Below, in pieces: positions 58,395 to 64,000 of a DNA stretch of 64,000 bases. Below the pieces are notes generated by a model. That model saw only the letters and a program-made list of their open reading frames with translations. It was not told the origin of the DNA and searched no databases. Made by a program: the position numbers and the translations under genes. The DNA is taken from positions 496,001 to 560,000 of the forward strand of contig JAFEKR010000009.1 in assembly GCA_019022495.1 (NCBI GenBank). Reading direction: 5' to 3'. The DNA comes from Epichloe hybrida (taxonomy: Eukaryota; Ascomycota; Sordariomycetes; Hypocreales; Clavicipitaceae). Each line of letters opens with the position of its first letter. Positions within the stretch are counted from its first letter, which is position 1.

Positions 58395-61050
58395 GTGTTC
58401 ACTTGATACTTGGCCGCAGCCGCAACGCAACTGGCGCTATGCTGCCGCCGCCAAGTCTGAGACTGCCGTGGCAGAGTGCCAGCTAAGATGAGACTAACCA
58501 CGGCTGCCGTCCTGAGAAGTGAAGTGAGGTATTAGGTGCTGATTGAATGCCCCCAAACTAGAGAAAACTGCCGATAAGTCTGGTGGACACAGACGAACAA
58601 ACAGGTGGGCCAGGGCAGAACTAGCCTTGCAATGAGGAAAGTAAGGGTCTGGTGCAGTCACGATTTGAGACGGGAGCCAGTCTGAGCCAGACGTCAGAGG
58701 TCGAAAGAGTAAGAGTAACGACAGTGTCTGAGGTCAAAAGAAGAGGGTACAGAGGGGGTTGCGCATTGTGATCGTCAATGGCAGGAGTGAGCGAGAAGGA
58801 CACTGGCAAGGTAAAATGAGGACATGGACTTGAATAGAGATCAATAGGCTGGCACCTGGCACCTGGCGTCCCGGCCGCTCGGGCGAAACGGTGACCGGCA
58901 CTGACACTAACAGACACTAACAGACACTGACTGGAAGCGACTGCTCTCACTGATGACGGCCTCGACAGCCTCGACAGCCTCGACAGGACACTACATAAAG
59001 ACACGGCTGTTTCTTCAGCCCCACCAGCACTCTGGCTATCCAGTAGGATGCCAGCCGACAACCATCAGGGGCCCTCTGGTCTGGCCAATCCGCTTCCAGT
59101 GCGCACACACCAGCTGGCCCCACGAAAACGTCTCGCACCTCGATGTTGGGCGTGACCTGTACCGGATGCAAGGAATTTGCCGTCATGCTGCGGAGTACGG
59201 ACTCTACCACAGACTACCAGCACAATACTTAGATGCCGCTCGAATGCCTATTGTCCTCCGTGTCCGCAGGCCGCACCCGCTGCGTCCCTGATCTCGAGTA
59301 TGTATGTAGATGTACTCCGCGCGTCCAGGACGAAGTCGCCGAGTGGGACTCAATGCCGGAGTCGACGGCCACAAGCTTTTTCCTTCAAGACGAATGCAGA
59401 CACTTGCCCATCCAAGGCTTCAAAGTGGCGGATCATCTATTCTATTCTGCTTGGAGAATTGAAAAGCTGGCCGATAACCAACACCATATTCGAAGCTTGC
59501 ATTTGGTAAATTCTTTGGCAAGCAGTATTATCTATCGCAGCCGGGCGGGCTGATCTGGCGCTGGAGGGGGAGCTGACAGTTCGATACATTGATTCATTCC
59601 TTGATACTTGACAGGGACGACGCATTCAGCACAGACAGGGGTCAACTGGTTGGCTCCATGACAGACTACAAAGTGGCTTCGCAATGTGTGTCTGGCTTGA
59701 GTAACAAAGAAAGCACGCGCCAGATCAGACGGATGAGTTGAGCGCGATTCTCGCCTCATGCACCGAATCACCCACGCGAGCAAAGGACGAAACCAGTCGC
59801 GAGACTCTTCGGCAAAATTGACATTTGAATGAGTTCAGTCTACTCGCCGCCGATTGTCTGTCAAGACGATGGCAGCAGGGCAGCCATCTGTCTATTCCGA
59901 TCTGACTACGTATCCGTAGGTTCTATCTACATAGTCTCTTTATCGCACCCGTAGAGACATGCCCATGGGACGAAGCCTGTTCTGACTGGGCCATCAAAAA
60001 AGTGTGGTATCCGCAAGTACGAGGTCCTGAATTGTAATAAATCGTTGATACTAATACTCCGTAATCCGAACTCCGTAGCACAAGGTTGTTCGCAAAATTG
60101 GCAAATCTCGGCACTGGGCGATAGAAATTGCGAGCTCTTCTGTTGTACCGGCGCGTATTGGCTGATTAGGCGGCCGAGTGAAGATCAAAGGTGAAATACT
60201 GACTTCTGGGTCCATTTTTAGAGCTTTGAAGAGCAAACTTGATGGCCTCGTTCTGCTTCTGCTTGTTGGGGTGTAAACTGCTTGGGGTGTGTCAAATCCT
60301 GATCCTAGTTCGAGAGGCGAAATTGTGATGCAACAATTGTGATGCAACAGTGTCAGACGACGGCACCATTTACAAGACAGACGATTTGTCCAGAGGGTCA
60401 ACTGGCTTTGTCTGGTCTGCCGGATCCCTTTCGCGGCCCGCGGCTCTTGTTTCAAATACTGACGTCTCTTTTATTATTGCACTCTTCACCCCCTCGAACT
60501 CACCAAAAGTCAGCATGATTGATGCTTACATTGCTCATCCAAACGACAACCCCGAGAGCGCTGCCGGGTAGCCTTTCACCAAATGTCCAATCAGATGGCG
60601 GCGCAACCATGGGGGAAGTCAGCCTTGCCAATCGTTGGCGCTCCTCGTTCCTTCCCGCTCGCCCATCAACATGAACATGTCCAAGCTCTCCACGAATAGC
60701 CTTCCATCAAGATACAAAACAAAGAAGCCTCCCAAGCCCACAGTCGTCAACCAGTCGAGTACAGCTCGACCGGTCGGATCGTGATCGCGCTATCTGGCAA
60801 CTGTGCCGAGGGAGCATGGGTGATCACAATCATGGCTGGACTACAGTTAGCCATAGGAAGCATGGGCAGCATCAATTTGGCAGTTGCTTAGAGCCGGAAG
60901 CACAGTTGGAGGCACGCGATCGCGCCGCCATTGCTGCGTGGGATAAAGATGCTCAATGGCCTGGCATGTGAGTGACGCTGTGCATGGGTAACAATCCGTC
61001 TCAATCTCCCCTGCATTCTGTATTCGGCAGAAACATTTGAATGTGCGCTG
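58395..61050. other. Intergenic, 2.7 kb
   Basis: No gene I can support. It contains tandem CAGACACTAA (about 58910-58929) and CCTCGACAG (58960-58985, three copies) units and several CGGAGTA-type words near 59192, 59311 and 60057. A frame at 59233-59553 (106 codons) is moderately protein-like, but has no recognised family and no splice support. Confidence 0.45.
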
Positions 61051-63243
61051 ATGAATGTTTTTGCTCAACGCAGCAACAAACCTCTCTTCGATGGGCCCGA
61101 AGCCAAGAAATTCGACAACAAGCTCGTAAAGCTTCATGATCTTGACCAAGGTGCTTTTGGGAAAGTTGACAAAGTCATGCACGGCTCGGTCTGCTTGGCA
61201 AGAAAGCGCATCCCGCGACGTCGGGGGTTTTCAATCGAGGATTTGCGCCAAGAAGGGCTGACAATGCGCAAACTAGACCATCGACATGTCGTCAAGCTGG
61301 TCGCAGCATACGCCCCAAGATCACATGAGCTATGTCTTTTGTTATGGCCCGCTGCGGTCTGTAACTTGAGCAGGCTACTGGACGACCTGGAATGCTTACG
61401 AACGAACGATGGCGATCGTGAGGACATCATTGAAAGACTCACAGCGCTTGATCTTACAGATTTGAGAGCCATTGATCCTACCAAGAGGGAACAACACATA
61501 GGCGCAACATCTCAGACGTGTCCTTTTGATTATCTTCGGGCCATCATCGGCTGCGTGGCTCGGGCCATGGCACATTGCCATGCAAGCGACGTTCGGCACC
61601 TGGACATAAAACCTTCAAATATTCTCTTGCGCCCAGATCGAGTCTATCTGGCCGACTTTGGAATTTCTCGAGATGTCAGTGGTCAAGACCAAACTACAAC
61701 AGATGGCATGCCCGGGACTGAGCGATGGCGAGCCCCGGAGCTTTATGGCGATCACGGTTCCAGTATGCAGCTGTCGGACATGTATTCCCTTGGGCTTGTA
61801 TATGTCAACATCGCGACAGTGCTGTACGATGTAAGGCTTGCCGACTTTGACGAGACCCTGAGCTACTCGCCACGCATTTCTCGAGGGGAACAGCTCATTC
61901 TCCGTGAGATGAAGCTTAAGGCACATATTGAAAGGTTGGCGGCGCACGCCTTGGTTCGGCCACCGTTCATGTTCACGTATGAGGGCCAAGAAACCGTGCG
62001 ACCCAGGCCACTCACTCACCTTGTATCTCGCATGGTAGCCACAAATCCGCGACAGAGATATAGTGCTGCCAAGACTGACGAAAAGCTTTCCATGCTCGGA
62101 GGCATTAACCAGATCTATCATGGCAACTGCTGCAAGAAACCCATGTCTTGGGTTGAGGATAAATGGGACAAGAAATTCGCGAGCCTCGTTGCTCTTCAGA
62201 GAGAGAATGACCTTCAACGGAAACGAATCATGGAGTTGGAAGGCATGGACAAAACATACGAGGCAAGACTGGAGAAGCAGCGCCAGAAACATGAGCAGGA
62301 TGTATTCAGACTGCAGAATCTGCTTAAGAAATCCGAGGAGAGATGCCAACGGTTCGAGTCGGAAACATCAGACCGACGAAGGAGATCACATAGTTCTCGG
62401 GGCTCCCATGGGTACGAGTCGCCACGTTCTGTGCTCTCAGGTGGGAGGAGGAACACTCACAACAAAGCCCTCACACCGCATGGAGTCGGCCTTGGGGTGA
62501 CGACATGCCCAAAATCAACACCACCGAAAGCCACGGGAGTTCGCAAAACGGTGAGCCTGACGGTCTCGACCAGTCCCCAACAGCAACAACAACCGCAACG
62601 ATCCCAATCAATGGTCGTACCAACACCCGAACCTCCTACCAGCTACATGCGGATGCTCCGAAGTAGTCCTGCGGTAACGCAATCGCCAGCTGCAAAGCCC
62701 CCGCCAGGACAACGCTCTCCCAGCATGAGCGGTAATTTGTCGAGCTACGCTCTACGATCGCGAGGGAGCGGCTCCAAGCTTCCTCTCCCCGTAACGCCGA
62801 GCCAAAGCAACGCGCCAGTCCTGAAGCGCGACCAAAGTATGACGGACAGCAGCATGGCTTCATCTGTTTTCTCGCGACATAGTCTGGAGACGGTGTCCAC
62901 TCCGTCTGCCTACGATAATCCCATCATGCGCCGGGCACCGACCGCCGGCGATAAAAACCCGAGACCTCACTGGAGTCAGCTTGATGAGCGGCCGCCATCG
63001 CCAGCAGAACGGCCACCCTGCGCGGAGCGAGATGATGAAGGAAGGCCATCCACTTCAGCTAGCCCCGTACTTTCCATGTCCCCGTCAGCCGTGTCATCCC
63101 CCCGAACGCAGAGATCAGGTTTCCTCGCCGACGAGGCAGACGCAAACGCCACTTCTAGACCTGGTCCGCCGTCCTTGCAGACTATGAAGAGTTGGGCGGA
63201 TGTAGCCAAGCTCGAGAAGAGGCGGCCAGGTGGGGGAAAGTAA
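61051..63243 (+). CDS. Protein kinase with coiled coil and long disordered tail
   Basis: An uninterrupted frame of 730 residues. The kinase domain fills about residues 25-360. Key positions: glycine loop LDQGAFGKV (31-39), catalytic Lys52 in CLARKRI, helix-C Glu68, the catalytic loop HLDIKPSNIL (173-182) with Asp175, Lys177 and Asn180, ADFG (191-194) and WRAPEL. Two deviations from consensus are Asp for the first loop Gly and Leu for Arg in HRD. The catalytic residues remain, so activity is likely. A coiled coil near 385-450 (LQRENDLQRKRIMELEGM) follows, then a Ser/Pro/Arg-rich tail of 280 residues. The end (MKSWADVAKLEKRRPGGGK) is helical and basic. I cannot assign a named kinase family. The frame is open a little upstream without an ATG, so an extra 5' exon is possible. 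Confidence 0.85.
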   Translation: MNVFAQRSNKPLFDGPEAKKFDNKLVKLHDLDQGAFGKVDKVMHGSVCLARKRIPRRRGFSIEDLRQEGLTMRKLDHRHVVKLVAAYAPRSHELCLLLWPAAVCNLSRLLDDLECLRTNDGDREDIIERLTALDLTDLRAIDPTKREQHIGATSQTCPFDYLRAIIGCVARAMAHCHASDVRHLDIKPSNILLRPDRVYLADFGISRDVSGQDQTTTDGMPGTERWRAPELYGDHGSSMQLSDMYSLGLVYVNIATVLYDVRLADFDETLSYSPRISRGEQLILREMKLKAHIERLAAHALVRPPFMFTYEGQETVRPRPLTHLVSRMVATNPRQRYSAAKTDEKLSMLGGINQIYHGNCCKKPMSWVEDKWDKKFASLVALQRENDLQRKRIMELEGMDKTYEARLEKQRQKHEQDVFRLQNLLKKSEERCQRFESETSDRRRRSHSSRGSHGYESPRSVLSGGRRNTHNKALTPHGVGLGVTTCPKSTPPKATGVRKTVSLTVSTSPQQQQQPQRSQSMVVPTPEPPTSYMRMLRSSPAVTQSPAAKPPPGQRSPSMSGNLSSYALRSRGSGSKLPLPVTPSQSNAPVLKRDQSMTDSSMASSVFSRHSLETVSTPSAYDNPIMRRAPTAGDKNPRPHWSQLDERPPSPAERPPCAERDDEGRPSTSASPVLSMSPSAVSSPRTQRSGFLADEADANATSRPGPPSLQTMKSWADVAKLEKRRPGGGK

Positions 63244-63614
63244 CGCGATGACGTTTTTTTCCCAAGTCGATAGTCATGGGAAAAGATGTATGGGAAGAGG
63301 AAGGAGGATATTGGGGAATGGAGCTCAGATGGTTGTGCCTGAAGAGTGCATATAGGACGGGATGCATTGTACTCTGAAAAGTTAATTTTTTTTTATACTC
63401 AGAACATGGAAAAGTGTGCATGACGGACTTGAAAAGAAGAAGATGATGATTTTCCCATGTCCAATAGACATTGATACTTTGCTGATGAGTCTATTGACCT
63501 GATGACTCCGAGATACCAACGCTCATGATGTCCTTTTCCCAAACGCCTAACGCGGCCCCCCGTGTGACCCGCATACGCAAAGTAACCCCTTTCCTTTCAA
63601 AATACCCTCAAATG
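63244..63614. other. Intergenic between convergent genes
   Basis: 3' flanks of the kinase gene and the gene at the right edge. No gene seen. Confidence 0.5.
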
Positions 63615-64000
63615 TCAGGCCTTGTTCCCATTGACGTTTGCGCCCCCCCTTGCAAGATATCTCAACAACCTCGCCCTTTCAGACTGCACCAAGGCATTCC
63701 ACTTTGGACCCGTAAACGGATCGACCTCCTTTGTCGGACCAGCCACAGCACCTCCAAGCTGTGCGTCGATGGCCACCAAGAGCGGGAACGACGCAGCAGG
63801 GTACACGCCGACATTCGGACGGTCCTCCGAGTCCTCCGAGTCCTCCTTGATGGGTTTCACGATCTTCCTGGCAGACCTGGCGCGCGAAGAAGACGATTTC
63901 CCCGGCACAGCTCCCCTTTGCTCCTCGAGAAAACGGTTGAGCGCTTCCCCCCTCGCCACCCAATCCCGCCACGTCTTTTCAAGCTGCCACTCCCACCAGA
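63615..64000 (-). CDS. Unknown protein, C-terminal part (runs off right edge)
   Basis: The minus strand is open from the window edge to a stop at 63615, about 128 codons. At the edge it reads WWEWQLEKTWRDWVARGEAL, rich in Trp and basic residues, continuing NRFLEEQRGAVPGK. A basic Ser/Arg stretch (SSSSRARSARKIVKPIK) with an acidic SEDSEDRP follows. Then comes SFPLLVAIDAQLGGAVAGPT and a final helical ERARLLRYLARGG. An internal Met at 63959 could be taken as a start, but coding sequence plainly continues upstream, so the gene is cut by the window. I do not recognise a family. Confidence 0.65.
   Translation of the reverse strand, partial: WWEWQLEKTWRDWVARGEALNRFLEEQRGAVPGKSSSSRARSARKIVKPIKEDSEDSEDRPNVGVYPAASFPLLVAIDAQLGGAVAGPTKEVDPFTGPKWNALVQSERARLLRYLARGGANVNGNKA

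Noticed and set aside
59233..59553. 106-codon plus-strand frame in the bZIP-kinase gap
   Set aside because: Moderately protein-like, but with no family, no splice continuation and competing frames of similar length.

Overview
This window is nuclear DNA of a filamentous ascomycete. Protein genes carry one to four short spliceosomal introns, mostly 50-170 nt with GTRNGT-like donors, branch points such as CTAAC and YAG acceptors. Several families present are typical of Pezizomycotina: a velvet regulator, a very long NOT4 with a C-terminal extension, a DUF2433-type protein and a fungal-type bZIP. Family-level resemblance suggests Sordariomycetes, probably Hypocreales; that placement is inference. 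Exon boundaries were placed by hand from splice consensus, reading frame and family knowledge, and every multi-exon model given as complete sums to a whole number of codons.

Layout. 0-12.3 kb: the N-terminus of a branched-chain 2-oxoacid dehydrogenase E1 alpha gene running off the left edge (-), a possible 62-residue membrane protein, COQ5 (+), a DUF2433-like phosphoesterase-fold protein with RGG tail (-), a 233-bp MITE-like element, a Zds1 homologue (+) and the complex I 30-kDa subunit (-). 12.8-26.2 kb: the large NOT4 locus (+), a TOK-type two-pore K+ channel (-), an alpha/beta-hydrolase-like gene (+), an intron-containing tRNA-Pro and a small Ala/Pro/Lys-rich protein gene (+). 26.6-43 kb: PTPA/Rrd (-) divergent from a small basic SANT-like protein (+), a secreted beta-propeller-like protein (+), a long coiled-coil protein with an apparent one-base frameshift (+), a six-TM membrane protein (+) and a PHO-4 type phosphate transporter (+). 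43.7-54.9 kb: a fungal-specific protein of unknown function (+), a gene-poor stretch of about 4.3 kb, a velvet-domain regulator (+), a broken GNAT acetyltransferase gene (-), TIM17 (+) and a GC-rich single-pass membrane protein (-). 56-64 kb: a bZIP factor with an unusual basic region (-), a protein kinase with a disordered tail (+) and an unknown gene cut by the right edge (-).

The genes do not form one pathway. Mitochondrial functions recur (BCKDH E1 alpha, COQ5, complex I 30-kDa subunit, TIM17), and there are several regulatory proteins (NOT4, Zds1, Rrd/PTPA, velvet, bZIP, kinase). I saw no secondary-metabolite cluster, no autonomous transposon and no CRISPR or prophage-like system. The points most worth a second look are the two possible C-termini of NOT4, the DUF2433 protein with altered metal-ligand motifs, the Asn-to-Ile change in the bZIP basic region, the frameshift in the coiled-coil gene, the decayed GNAT gene, and the MITE with a related single arm 16 kb away.
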